Below are positions 42,044-50,450 of a DNA stretch of 64,000 nt, piece by piece (the first letter of the stretch is position 1; every line of letters begins with the position of its first letter). This stretch comes from an uncultured Bacteroidales bacterium (GTDB taxonomy: Bacteria; Bacteroidota; Bacteroidia; Bacteroidales; F082): assembly GCA_937896505.1 (NCBI GenBank), contig CALBNP010000203.1:1-64000 (forward strand). Direction: 5' to 3'. The notes beneath the pieces were generated by a model. The model was not told where the DNA came from. It saw only the letters and a list, made by a program, of their open reading frames with translations, and ran no database searches. The position numbers and the translations under genes are program-made.

Positions 42044-43141
42044 TTATTTCAGTTTTTCGTTACCACGTATCTTGTCACCAACTTCAAGTCCCGATTTTAC
42101 CACGATGTTGATGCCGTCGGAGAGGCCGACTTCGACGGGCTGCTTTTCGAACTGTTGTGGCATCTTTTCTTGTGTGCAGCGGAACACGAAAGTGGAATCG
42201 CCTTCATAGACGATGCTGCTTTCGGGCACCATGACGGCATCGGTGGCCTTGTCCATGACGATTTCGGCATTGGCCGAATAGCCTGCGCGCACAAACACGT
42301 CGTCGGGCAAGATGGCGCGGGCCTTCATCTCGAAGAAGACGGCTCCATTCTCTTGGGTTCCCTTTGGGGCGATGTATTCCAGAACGGCCTCAAACTTGCG
42401 GTCGTTCATGGCTCCAATCGTCAAGGTCATCGTCATGCCTTCGGTGATTTTTCCCACTTCGGTTTCGTCGAGCTTGCCCTTGAAGATCATGTCCTTCATA
42501 TTGGCGATGGTGGCGATGGTGGTGCCGTCGTTGAAGGTGTTCGAGTTGATGACCGAGTTGCCTACCTTCACCGGGATGTCGAGAATCATTCCCGTGATGG
42601 TTGACTTGATTTTGGTGTTGCTGTATTCGGTAGAGCTTTTCGAGATGCCTTCCTTGATGATGTTGAGCTGGTCTTTGGCATTGGCAAGGTTTTCCTTGGC
42701 TTGCTTGTATTCCAACTGCGACTTCTCAAACTCCTCGGTGGCTATCAAGCCTTTGTCTTTCAAGGTCTTTTGGCGTTGGTAGGTCTTTTCCACATTTTCG
42801 AGGTTCATTTGCGCCACGCGCACTTGCGACTCGGCTGCCGACAGGTTGCTCACGTCGGGGATGATTTTCACGATGGCAATCACATCGCCCTCGCTGACTG
42901 ACTGGCCTGGCTCCTTGAGGATTTCGGAGATGATGCCCGACACTTGCGGCTTCACCGAGACCTCGTCGCGCGGGTCGATTTGTCCGGTCACGATGGTGCT
43001 CTTCTCGATGCTTCCCAATGTGGCTTCCACGATTTCATATTCTGCAGTCTGTGGTTTCGACTTCTTGGACAAATACACGAATGTCCAAATTACGCCTACT
43101 GCTAACAAGATGAAAAACAAGATTTTGAAAAACTTCTTCAT
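42044..43141 (-). CDS. MacA/HlyD-type periplasmic adaptor
   Basis: A 365-aa membrane-fusion protein: one N-terminal membrane helix (KILFFILLAVGVIWTFVYL), split lipoyl/biotinyl half-motifs (VSVKPQVSGIISEILKEPGQ and IKSTITGMILDIPVKVGNSV), a central alpha hairpin (about 95-165) and beta-barrel domains. It links the MacB-like permeases to TolC. A 184-bp repeat-filled gap separates it from the second permease, so the operon may be partly interrupted. Confidence 0.92.
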   Translation of the reverse strand: MKKFFKILFFILLAVGVIWTFVYLSKKSKPQTAEYEIVEATLGSIEKSTIVTGQIDPRDEVSVKPQVSGIISEILKEPGQSVSEGDVIAIVKIIPDVSNLSAAESQVRVAQMNLENVEKTYQRQKTLKDKGLIATEEFEKSQLEYKQAKENLANAKDQLNIIKEGISKSSTEYSNTKIKSTITGMILDIPVKVGNSVINSNTFNDGTTIATIANMKDMIFKGKLDETEVGKITEGMTMTLTIGAMNDRKFEAVLEYIAPKGTQENGAVFFEMKARAILPDDVFVRAGYSANAEIVMDKATDAVMVPESSIVYEGDSTFVFRCTQEKMPQQFEKQPVEVGLSDGINIVVKSGLEVGDKIRGNEKLK

Positions 43142-43157
43142 GGTGTGTATGTTTGTT

Positions 43158-43320
43158 GTTGAGTTGTTTGACTAATTGACTAATTGACTTTGTGACTTTG
43201 TGGGACGCTGAGCGGAGCCGAAGCGTTGATTTGTGGACTTTTTTGACTTAGGGACTAAGGGACTTTGTGGGATGCTGAGCGGAGCCGAAGCATCAATTTG
43301 TTATTTTGTTGATTATGTGA
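43158..43320. repeat. Period-8 arrays with two family B hairpins
   Basis: Within the export operon: TTGACTAA/TTGACTTT/GTGACTTT units (43158-43200), a GACGCT...AGCGTT hairpin (43204-43227), GACTTAGG/GACTAAGG/GACTTTGT units, then a GATGCT...AGCATC hairpin (43271-43294). The cores GAGCGGAGCCGA are identical while the arms change C-G to T-A pairs. Confidence 0.8.
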
Positions 43321-43325
43321 TTCTA

Positions 43326-44588
43326 CTATTCTTCTCTGATGGCATCGATGGCTTTGATTTGGATGGCCCGCAAGGCTGGCAACAAGCCGGCCAAGAGACC
43401 TGAAACGATTACGATTATGATGGCGGCAATGGCTTCGCCAAGATTCATGTTCGGGTCTTGGAACATCGTGGTTTCGCTGGGATTGCTGGCCACAATGAGA
43501 CCTACTACAGCCATGACGAGCACGCCGAAGCAAAGTCCTACCAATCCTGCCAAGATGGTGAGCAGCAGACTCTCCGACATCACTTGTGTGAGGATGGCCT
43601 TGGGCTTGGCGCCAAGGGCGCGACGCACGCCAATCTCGCGGGTGCGCTCCTTCACCGTCACCAGCATGATGTTGCTCACCCCGATGATGCCCGACATCAA
43701 GGTGCCCAAGCCCACAATCCATATGAGGATATGGATGCCTTTGAACAAGGCCTTGAAAATATTGAATTCCTCTTCCACGTTGTAGGCACTTACGGCTTCT
43801 TTGTCGTTGGGCGCTATGTCGTGGCGCAGTTTCAGCAGGGTCTTGATGTCTTCTTCCATCGAGCTTACCGAAGCATCGTCGCGAGCGGTGTAGAGGAAGA
43901 AATTGATCTTGTCTCCCAAGCCGAACACTTGTTGCATGGTGGTGAAAGGCAGAATAACCGATTTGGAGGCTTCGCCATTCACCTGCGTATGGCTGTTGTA
44001 GGGACGAATAATGCCAACGATTTCGAAATAAATGCCATTTACCTTTATCATCTTGCCTAACGGCTCAATGTTCTTTCCCATCATCTCTTCGTAAACGCGT
44101 TCGCCAATCAGGCAGACCTTGCGCTTTTCGGCAATGTCGGTTTCGTTGACGAAGCGTCCCATGACGATTTTGCAACGGTCAATCTGGTTGTATTCGGGCA
44201 TGAGGCCTTTCACCGTGTAGCTGCCGCTCTTGCTGCCTAAGACCACGTTGTTTTCGTCTGATGAATACAGCGATGCCTCGGGCGAGATGGCCACGATTTC
44301 GGGGAAGGCATCCTTGATGGCCTCCAAATCATTCATGTCCATCGACCAATAACGCCCTTTTTGGTAGCCTTTGTAAGGTTCGGTGGTCTGTTCTGTGAAG
44401 ATGAAACCTGTGTTCAGCGAGAAGCCCTCAATTTGCCGCATCAGGCCGTTCTCGAAGCCGTTGCCTACCGACGACAGTACCACGAGGATGAAGATGCCCC
44501 AAAACACGCCAAAGGCCGTCAGCAAGCTGCGGGTCTTGTTGCGGGCTATGGTCTGCCAAATCTCTTTCAGTCCGTCGAGGTCAATCAT
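43326..44588 (-). CDS. MacB-like ABC transporter permease (second)
   Basis: A 420-aa protein with the MacB periplasmic core domain (about 45-250) and an FtsX-type four-helix membrane part: N-terminal helix (LLTAFGVFWGIFILVVLSSV) and three C-terminal helices, with RTREIGVRRALGAKPKAILT before the third. It lacks an ATPase domain and works with the ATPase at 45827-46534 in mechanotransmission, driving periplasmic release of substrates through TolC. Confidence 0.92.
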   Translation of the reverse strand: MIDLDGLKEIWQTIARNKTRSLLTAFGVFWGIFILVVLSSVGNGFENGLMRQIEGFSLNTGFIFTEQTTEPYKGYQKGRYWSMDMNDLEAIKDAFPEIVAISPEASLYSSDENNVVLGSKSGSYTVKGLMPEYNQIDRCKIVMGRFVNETDIAEKRKVCLIGERVYEEMMGKNIEPLGKMIKVNGIYFEIVGIIRPYNSHTQVNGEASKSVILPFTTMQQVFGLGDKINFFLYTARDDASVSSMEEDIKTLLKLRHDIAPNDKEAVSAYNVEEEFNIFKALFKGIHILIWIVGLGTLMSGIIGVSNIMLVTVKERTREIGVRRALGAKPKAILTQVMSESLLLTILAGLVGLCFGVLVMAVVGLIVASNPSETTMFQDPNMNLGEAIAAIIIVIVSGLLAGLLPALRAIQIKAIDAIREE

Positions 44589-44599
44589 AGGTTCCTTCT

Positions 44600-45823
44600 T
44601 TATCGATAGTTCATTGCTTCAATGGGTTTCACTCTCACTGCCTTGCGTGCGGGGAAGAAACCTGCCAACACACCGCAAACCACAAGCAACAAGGTGGCCA
44701 TCACTACAATCCGCACATCTACGGTGAAGTTGGAGAAAACAGTCATGGCGTTGTCGTCCATCTTGCTGTTCAGTATATTATTTGCGATTTCGGTAAGTAG
44801 TATGCCGGCCATCATGCCGATGTAGCCGAACAGCGTGGTGATCACCATCGACTCGGTGACGATGGAGGCCAAAATCGAGCGTGACTTGGCTCCCAAGGCC
44901 TTGCGGATGCCTATCTCGTTGGTGCGTTCCTTCACGGTAATGCGCATGATGTTGCTCACGCCTACGATGCCTGAGATGAGCATGGCGATGCCGATAATCC
45001 AGATGAACAGCTCCAAGGTGTGCATGATGCGGTTGGTCTCAATGGCGTTGAGCATGGTGCTGCTAATCCAAATGCCCTGTGGGTCGTTGGGCGAAAATTC
45101 GTGCAGTTGGGCCATCTTCCGCTTCAGATATTCCTTGAATTGCTCGTTATCTTCTTTTGTATCAAGTCCGTAGGTGGTGAAAGTCAGCCGATAATATTGG
45201 GTGACGTTATGTATCTTCTTCAAGGTGGAGAATGGAACATAGCAGATGTTCGACTCGTCTTTCCACACCCCGACAATCTTGAAGCCTATGCCGCTAATCA
45301 TCAAGAACTGGCCCATGGCATTGTCAGCATTATCGTAGAACGATTTGGCCAAATCTTCGTCGATGACGATGACTTTCTCGCTGCAAGCTTCGTCGTGTTC
45401 GTTGATGAAGCGTCCACGCACCATCCTGACATCTTCTATCTGGCTGAAAATAGGCCTGACGCCTTCCAGCGAAACCATTTTTGACTTGTCGTCTTTAATG
45501 GCTGTCTCGTTGTAGATGGCCATAGGCGATACTTTATCGACATGGGGAAAGCCATTCTCTAAAGTGCGTATGTCCTTGTCGTTGAAGTAGATGGAGCGTG
45601 AGGCCTTATGGCCTTTGTAGGGCAACGAGGTCTCCAAGCTATAAAGGGTATAGACGTTTTGCAGGCGGCTTTCGAAATTGTAACTGACACCGTTGATGAG
45701 ACCGTTGCCGGCGGCGAGAAGCACGATAAGGATGAAGATACCCCACGAAATGGAAAAGCCCGTGAGGATGGTCCTCAGCTTGTTGCGTCGTAGTGAAATG
45801 AGTATCTCGCGCCAGAAGTCCAT
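44600..45823 (-). CDS. MacB-like ABC transporter permease (first)
   Basis: A 407-aa paralogue of the next gene with the same layout: first helix ILTGFSISWGIFILIVLLAA, MacB core domain, then RTNEIGIRKALGAKSRSILA and two further helices. Two different permeases suggest a heterodimeric transporter. It starts 3 bp after the ATPase stop and ends 11 bp before the second permease. Confidence 0.92.
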   Translation of the reverse strand: MDFWREILISLRRNKLRTILTGFSISWGIFILIVLLAAGNGLINGVSYNFESRLQNVYTLYSLETSLPYKGHKASRSIYFNDKDIRTLENGFPHVDKVSPMAIYNETAIKDDKSKMVSLEGVRPIFSQIEDVRMVRGRFINEHDEACSEKVIVIDEDLAKSFYDNADNAMGQFLMISGIGFKIVGVWKDESNICYVPFSTLKKIHNVTQYYRLTFTTYGLDTKEDNEQFKEYLKRKMAQLHEFSPNDPQGIWISSTMLNAIETNRIMHTLELFIWIIGIAMLISGIVGVSNIMRITVKERTNEIGIRKALGAKSRSILASIVTESMVITTLFGYIGMMAGILLTEIANNILNSKMDDNAMTVFSNFTVDVRIVVMATLLLVVCGVLAGFFPARKAVRVKPIEAMNYR

Positions 45824-45826
45824 GGC

Positions 45827-46534
45827 TTATTTGATTTGGGTGTTTAGGTCGATGAGGTCGGGATTGTTGGTCTCCACTTCCTCGATGATGCCATCCTTCA
45901 AGTGGATGATCTTGTCGGTTCGCATGGCGATGCCTCTCTCGTGGGTCACGATGACCATGGTGATGCCGGTCTGGTTCACCTCGCGCAAGATTTGTATCAC
46001 CTCGGCCGAGGTCTTGCTGTCTAAGGCTCCGGTGGGTTCGTCGGCAAGGATGACCTTGGGTTGGGTCACCAAGGCACGGGCCATCGACACGCGTTGCTTC
46101 TGTCCGCCAGAGAGTTCGTTGGGATAGTGGTCGGCCCATTCCTTCAACCCGAAGCGTTCGAGGTATTCCAATGCCAGCTGGTTGCGCTTCTTGCGGCCTA
46201 CACCTTGATAATATAGTGGCAAGGCCACGTTTTCGATGGCGGTCTTATAGGGAATCAGGTTGAACGATTGGAAGATGAAGCCTATCATCTTGTTGCGGTA
46301 TTCGGCAGCGGTGTTTTCGGTCAGGTCTTTCATCAGCTTGCCATCGAGGTAATAGTCGCCCGAATCGTAGTTGTCGAGGAGACCGAGGATGTTGAGCAGG
46401 GTTGATTTTCCTGATCCTGAGGCGCCCATGATGGAGACCATCTCGCCATCGGCGATTTCAAGGTTGATGCCTTTCAGCACATGCAGCGGCTGAGCGCCGA
46501 AGTAGGTCTTGTTGATGTCATGCAAGCTTATCAT
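45827..46534 (-). CDS. MacB/LolD-type ABC transporter ATPase
   Basis: A 235-aa ATPase. Walker A MGASGSGKSTLLNILG, Q-loop FIFQSFNLIPY, signature LSGGQKQRVSMARAL, Walker B VILADEPTGALD and H-loop IVTHERG are all intact. It belongs to the LolD/MacB/FtsE group that powers FtsX-type permeases. First gene of the operon with two permeases, adaptor and TolC; substrate (macrolide, lipoprotein, peptide or siderophore) not decidable from sequence. Confidence 0.94.
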   Translation of the reverse strand: MISLHDINKTYFGAQPLHVLKGINLEIADGEMVSIMGASGSGKSTLLNILGLLDNYDSGDYYLDGKLMKDLTENTAAEYRNKMIGFIFQSFNLIPYKTAIENVALPLYYQGVGRKKRNQLALEYLERFGLKEWADHYPNELSGGQKQRVSMARALVTQPKVILADEPTGALDSKTSAEVIQILREVNQTGITMVIVTHERGIAMRTDKIIHLKDGIIEEVETNNPDLIDLNTQIK

Positions 46535-46581
46535 AGTGGTATAACGGAATAGGCTTCAAAATGTTACAGGCAAAGGAACAA

Positions 46582-46609
46582 AAAATCCCGCCATTGCTGA
46601 CGGGATTTT
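46582..46609 (-). terminator. Rho-independent terminator downstream of the EF-G2 gene
   Basis: AAAATCCCG/CGGGATTTT (9-bp stem, 10-base loop) with a T-run on the minus strand, 27 bp past the EF-G2 stop. Confidence 0.75.
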
Positions 46610-46635
46610 GGAAAAAATATGAAAAAGAACTATTA

Positions 46636-48771
46636 TTACTCTTCTTCCTTCTGGCTTTCTTCGTATTCCTTGAGCAGGCGTTGTTGGACGTCGGCAGGAA
46701 CCTGGGCGTATTCGGCATACTTCATGGTGAAGGTGCCACGGCCCGAAGTCAGTGAGCTGAGGGTGGTTGAATAGCGGTCCATCTCAGCGAAAGGCACTCT
46801 GGCGCGAATCACTTGGTAGTTGTGGTCGCTGTCCATACCCATCACGATACCACGACGGCCAGTGAGGTCGGTCATGACGGCACCCATCAGGTCGGCAGGA
46901 ACGCGGACGACGAGGTCGTAGATAGGTTCCATGATCTTAGGACCAGCATTCTTGAAGGCAGCGCTGAAAGCCATACGGCCGGCAATCTTAAATGCCATTT
47001 CGTTGGAATCGACTGGGTGCATCTTACCATCGTAGATGTAGGCGATGATGTCGCGAGCGTATGAACCGGTCAGAGGACCTTGTTCCAGACGTTCGTTGAT
47101 ACCCTTCAGGATAGCAGGCATGAAGCGTGCATCGATGGCACCACCCACAACGCAGTTGGCGAAGATGAGCTTACCGCCCCATGGGAGTTCGTATTCGTCC
47201 TTGCTACGGACAGCGAATTCTTCAGGATCGGTGTAGCCTTCGAAGTAAGGAGCCAGCATCATGTGGACTTCACCGAACTGACCGCTACCACCTGATTGCT
47301 TCTTGTGACGGTAGTCAGCCTTAGCCGACTTGGTGATGGTTTCACGATAAGGTACCTTTGGAGTGCTGAATTCAACACCAATCTTATATACGTTGTCGAA
47401 GTACCACTTCAGGGTGTTGAGGTGATATTCGCCTTGGCATTGCAGGATGTTCTGGCGCAGTTCGCGCGACATGCCAGCGATGATGGTTGGGTCGGTCTTG
47501 TGGAGGTCGTTGAGGATACCGCCCAGCTTTTCGTCTTCTTGTGAGTTGACGGCCTTGATGGCAGTCTGGAAGATTGGTTCTGGGAATGGAATTGCTTCGA
47601 AAGCAGCTTCAGCAACCTTGGCGTCAACCAATGAGTCACCGATACGGCCATCCTTCAGCTTGATGGTGGCGATGATGTCGCCAGCATTCACCTTCTCGAC
47701 TCTTTCGCGGTTCTTGCCTTCGAAAGCGAGGAGTTGGGAGATGCGTTCCTTGTTGCCCGAGCGAGGGTTGACGAAGTCTTGGCCTTCGGCCACTTGACCG
47801 CCATAGACGCGCATCCAAGCCACATCACCGAGGTTCTGTTCGGTGGTCACCTTGAAGATGAACAGAGCTGCTGGGTCGTCGTTGCTGTTGTGGAATTCGG
47901 TACCATTCATGGCCTTCACATCTGGAGTGTCGGCTGGTGATGGGCAAGCGTTGATGAGGAATTCGCAGAGGCGAGTGACGCCAACACCCTTCTTTGCAGC
48001 ACCGCAAAGCACTGGGAACATTTCGCGGTTGAGGATGCCGAGGTGAATACCTTTTTCCATGTCTTCTTCGCTGAGGGTCATCTCTTCGAAGAACTTTTCC
48101 ATCAGGGCTTCGTCGCCTTCAGCAGCGTGTTCAACGAGGTTGTTGTGCAGCTCTTCAGCCTTGTCCATTTCGGCAGCTGGGATGTCCTGGATTTCAGGAG
48201 CGCCATTGCCGTTCTTGAAGACCAACATCTTCATCATGATCAAGTCGATGATGGCGTTGAAGTCTTCGCCAGCGTTCACTGGGTATTGGATAGGAGTGAC
48301 CTTGTCGCCAAAGTATTCCTTCATCTCACGGATGGTGTTGTCGAAGTTGGCGTTGGCATGGTCGAGTTGGTTCATGAAGAACACAACAGGCTTCTTGGTG
48401 GCAGCAGCGTGGCGCCAAGCGTTTTCGGTAGTGGCTTCAACACCTGACTGGGCGTTGATGGTGCACACTGCAGTGTCAACAGCGCTGAGGCAAGAAACGA
48501 TGTCACCAGAGAAATCACTGAAACCAGGAGTATCCAAGATGTTGATCTTCTTGTTGTTGAAGATGGTGTACATCATGGATGCGTTGACCGAGATTTGACG
48601 GTCCATTTCAATCTGACGGTAGTCGGAAACGGTGTTCTTTTCGTCAGTGCTTCCTTTTCTGTTGATAATCTTGCCTTCGAAAAGCATGTTTTCGGCAAGC
48701 GTAGTTTTACCGGATTTTGCTGCACCGATGAGGGCAACATTACGGATTTCGTTTGTCTGGAATTCCTTCAT
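46636..48771 (-). CDS. Elongation factor G paralogue (EF-G2) with altered GTPase motifs
   Basis: A 711-aa translational GTPase-family protein with EF-G domains G, II, III, IV and V (domain IV: RHKKQSGGSGQFGEVHMML). The G motifs depart from canonical EF-G: G1 is GAAKSGKTTL rather than GHxDAGKTT; switch I reads MDRQISVNAS in place of ERGITI; G3 is DTPGF (D80-F84), so the catalytic His of DTPGH is Phe84; G4 is NQLD (134-137) rather than NKMD. This matches Bacteroides EF-G2, reported to support translation without GTP hydrolysis and to matter under carbon limitation in the gut. Own promoter box (48825-48832) and terminator; not in an rpsL/rpsG/tuf cluster, consistent with a paralogue and not the housekeeping EF-G. 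Confidence 0.92.
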   Translation of the reverse strand: MKEFQTNEIRNVALIGAAKSGKTTLAENMLFEGKIINRKGSTDEKNTVSDYRQIEMDRQISVNASMMYTIFNNKKINILDTPGFSDFSGDIVSCLSAVDTAVCTINAQSGVEATTENAWRHAAATKKPVVFFMNQLDHANANFDNTIREMKEYFGDKVTPIQYPVNAGEDFNAIIDLIMMKMLVFKNGNGAPEIQDIPAAEMDKAEELHNNLVEHAAEGDEALMEKFFEEMTLSEEDMEKGIHLGILNREMFPVLCGAAKKGVGVTRLCEFLINACPSPADTPDVKAMNGTEFHNSNDDPAALFIFKVTTEQNLGDVAWMRVYGGQVAEGQDFVNPRSGNKERISQLLAFEGKNRERVEKVNAGDIIATIKLKDGRIGDSLVDAKVAEAAFEAIPFPEPIFQTAIKAVNSQEDEKLGGILNDLHKTDPTIIAGMSRELRQNILQCQGEYHLNTLKWYFDNVYKIGVEFSTPKVPYRETITKSAKADYRHKKQSGGSGQFGEVHMMLAPYFEGYTDPEEFAVRSKDEYELPWGGKLIFANCVVGGAIDARFMPAILKGINERLEQGPLTGSYARDIIAYIYDGKMHPVDSNEMAFKIAGRMAFSAAFKNAGPKIMEPIYDLVVRVPADLMGAVMTDLTGRRGIVMGMDSDHNYQVIRARVPFAEMDRYSTTLSSLTSGRGTFTMKYAEYAQVPADVQQRLLKEYEESQKEEE

Positions 48772-48824
48772 TGTTATCTAAATGTCTAATTATAAATTTA
48801 TTCTTCGCGAAGATTATGAGGGCG

Positions 48825-48832
48825 CAAAATTA
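48825..48832 (-). promoter_or_regulatory. -7 promoter box for EF-G2
   Basis: Minus-strand TAATTTTG about 54 bases upstream of the ATG at 48771, leaving a leader of about 45 bases. Confidence 0.5.
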
Positions 48833-48859
48833 TGAAAAATAGCTTTATCTACACCTAAT

Positions 48860-49846
48860 TTATTGCAATTTTCCTATGGTCTCGTAAATTTTTTCCCATC
48901 TGGCCTCATCCATCTTGGCTCCCATGACCTCGATGACGTTGGCTGCGATGATGGCTCCCATCGTGCCGCACTTCTTGAGATTCTCGCCTTTGGCATAGCC
49001 TGCCAAGAATCCTGCTGCCCACATGTCGCCTGCTCCCGTGGTGTCGATGACGTGGCTTTCCATTGGGTCGATGGTGGCGATTTCGTCGCCTTGCTGAACG
49101 TAAGCGCCTTTGGCTCCGACCTTTACGACGGCAATCTTGCACAGGGTTGCGATTTGGTGCAGTGCCTCTTCGGGCTCAAGTCCGGTGAGGGCCTTGGCTT
49201 CAGCTTCGTTGGCAAACACGATGTCGATGTTCTCCTTGATGAGTCGGGTCAGGTAGTCGCGGTTTTCTTCTACCACGTTATAGCTGGCCATGTCGATGGC
49301 AATCTCCATTCCCTTGGCCTTGGCGGTGGCGATGGCCTTGTCGAGCATGCTTGGGTTCGCTACGAGGTAGCCTTCCACGTAGAAGATGTCCCAACCTTCA
49401 AAGAGGCTTGGGATGATGTCATTGGCTGAGAGTTCGGCCGAGGCACCGAGGCAGGTGGCGAAGGTGCGCTCGCTGTCGGTGCTCACGAAGGCTTGCACGC
49501 GGCCCGAAGGCGTCTCGCTTTTCAGCATGATGGGCTTCACATGGGTGCTCACCATTTCGTTTTCGAAGAAACGGCCAACCTCATCGTTGCCTATCTTGCT
49601 GAGGAAACCGGCCTCGATGTTCATCTTGGCCAGTCCGCTGATGGTGTTGGCTGCCGATCCGCCAGCGGCCATCTGGTTGCTGTATCTTTTGGCAAGGCTC
49701 TCGCCTATCTTCACCGAGGTGGCTGCATCCACATAGGTCATGCTGCCTTTGGGTAAGTTCCATTGGGCGAGAATGTTGTCGTCGTCGATTTGTGTGAGGA
49801 TGTCGGTCAAGGCACTGCCTATGCCGAGGATTTTCTTTTGTGTCAT
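48860..49846 (-). CDS. PfkB-family carbohydrate/adenosine kinase
   Basis: A 328-aa ribokinase-fold kinase. N-terminal substrate motif AAGGSAANTISGLAKMNIEA with FLSKIGNDEVGRFF, and the C-terminal PfkB signature VIDTTGAGDMWAAGFLAGYA carrying the catalytic Asp. The sequence style (GIGSALTDIL) is close to adenosine-kinase-like members; substrate unproven. The start MTQKKI (49846) follows the -7 box; an upstream Met at 49936 would lie inside a terminator. Confidence 0.85.
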   Translation of the reverse strand: MTQKKILGIGSALTDILTQIDDDNILAQWNLPKGSMTYVDAATSVKIGESLAKRYSNQMAAGGSAANTISGLAKMNIEAGFLSKIGNDEVGRFFENEMVSTHVKPIMLKSETPSGRVQAFVSTDSERTFATCLGASAELSANDIIPSLFEGWDIFYVEGYLVANPSMLDKAIATAKAKGMEIAIDMASYNVVEENRDYLTRLIKENIDIVFANEAEAKALTGLEPEEALHQIATLCKIAVVKVGAKGAYVQQGDEIATIDPMESHVIDTTGAGDMWAAGFLAGYAKGENLKKCGTMGAIIAANVIEVMGAKMDEARWEKIYETIGKLQ

Positions 49847-49873
49847 AAGCAAATGTATTTGTGTTTTAGGCCG

Positions 49874-49881
49874 CAAAGATA
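49874..49881 (-). promoter_or_regulatory. -7 promoter box for the PfkB kinase
   Basis: Minus-strand TATCTTTG, 27 bases upstream of the ATG at 49846. Confidence 0.55.
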
Positions 49882-49907
49882 GGGAAATCCTGTTTGCGTT
49901 TGGATAT

Positions 49908-49944
49908 AAAAAAACCGCTTGTGCGTTGGGAACCACTCAAGCGG
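49908..49944 (-). terminator. Rho-independent terminator downstream of tRNA-Asn
   Basis: On the minus strand CCGCTTG...CAAGCGG (7-bp stem) is followed by seven T. A weaker ATTACA/TGTAAT hairpin with T-run lies before it at 49970-49989. Confidence 0.7.
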
Positions 49945-50011
49945 CTAAAAAATTAATAACATGAAACATAAAAAATTACACTTTGTAATCTCTGACTTTC
50001 TCACGAAAGTG

Positions 50012-50085
50012 CGCCCCCTTCAGGACTTGAACCTGAGACCCCCTGATTAACAGTCAGATGCTCTAACCAACTGAGCTAAGGAGGC
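50012..50085 (-). tRNA. tRNA-Asn (anticodon GTT)
   Basis: A 74-base cloverleaf on the minus strand: acceptor GCCTCCT/AGGGGGC (one T-G wobble), D-arm TAGCTCAGTTGGTTAGAGC, anticodon stem CTGAC/TCAG with loop bearing GTT, and T-arm CAGGTTCAAGTCCTG. The discriminator base is G and CCA is not encoded. It is followed by a terminator at 49908-49944. Confidence 0.95.
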
Positions 50086-50124
50086 ATAAACCTTACAAAG
50101 AACTAATCTTGCTGTTTGCGGTTG

Positions 50125-50132
50125 CAAAAGTA
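50125..50132 (-). promoter_or_regulatory. -7 promoter box for tRNA-Asn
   Basis: Minus-strand TACTTTTG, 40 bases upstream of the tRNA 5' end. Confidence 0.5.
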
Positions 50133-50239
50133 GATGTTTTTTCATTACCCGCAACCAAAAAAATGAATTATTTTTCTTTTTCTTTTTAAAACGTTATAAA
50201 TCAACGAAATAAATTTATCACAATAAACATCTAATTTCC

Positions 50240-50392
50240 AGAGACGTGCCATGGCGCGTCTCTACATATAATACAGAGACGCGATGAATTGATGTGATTT
50301 TTATAGAGACGCGATGAATTGACGTGATTTTTATTGAGACGCGATGAATCGACGTGATTTTTATTGAGACGCGATGAATCGACGTCTCTACC
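50240..50392. repeat. GAGACG palindrome plus four-unit 30-bp tandem array
   Basis: A palindrome (AGAGACGTGCC-AT-GGCGCGTCTCT, about 50240-50263) is followed by GAGACGCGATGAAT starting at 50276, 50306, 50336 and 50366: an exact 30-bp period with units separated by GTGATTTTTAT. The last unit closes with CGACGTCTCTAC, restoring a palindromic end. It lies between the glycan operon and tRNA-Asn. Not coding. Confidence 0.85.
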
Positions 50393-50396
50393 CACT

Positions 50397-50450
50397 AAAC
50401 TTTCAACTTTCAACTCTAAACTTTTAACTCTCAACTCTACACTCACTTCT
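50397..50450. repeat. Period-7 array (TTTCAAC-type)
   Basis: 7-mers TTTCAAC, TTTCAAC, TCTAAAC, TTTTAAC, TCTCAAC, TCTACAC directly follow the 30-bp array and run up to the stop of the gene at 50443. Same type as 24306-24354. Confidence 0.75.

Noticed and set aside
50276..50392. The 30-bp periodic array as a CRISPR array
   Set aside because: The period equals the repeat itself plus an almost constant ATTTTTAT stretch; there are no unique spacers of 30 bases or more and no cas genes nearby.
50231..50446. A 71-codon minus-strand repeat-peptide frame
   Set aside because: Encoded entirely by the 30-bp and period-7 arrays; no independent support for translation.
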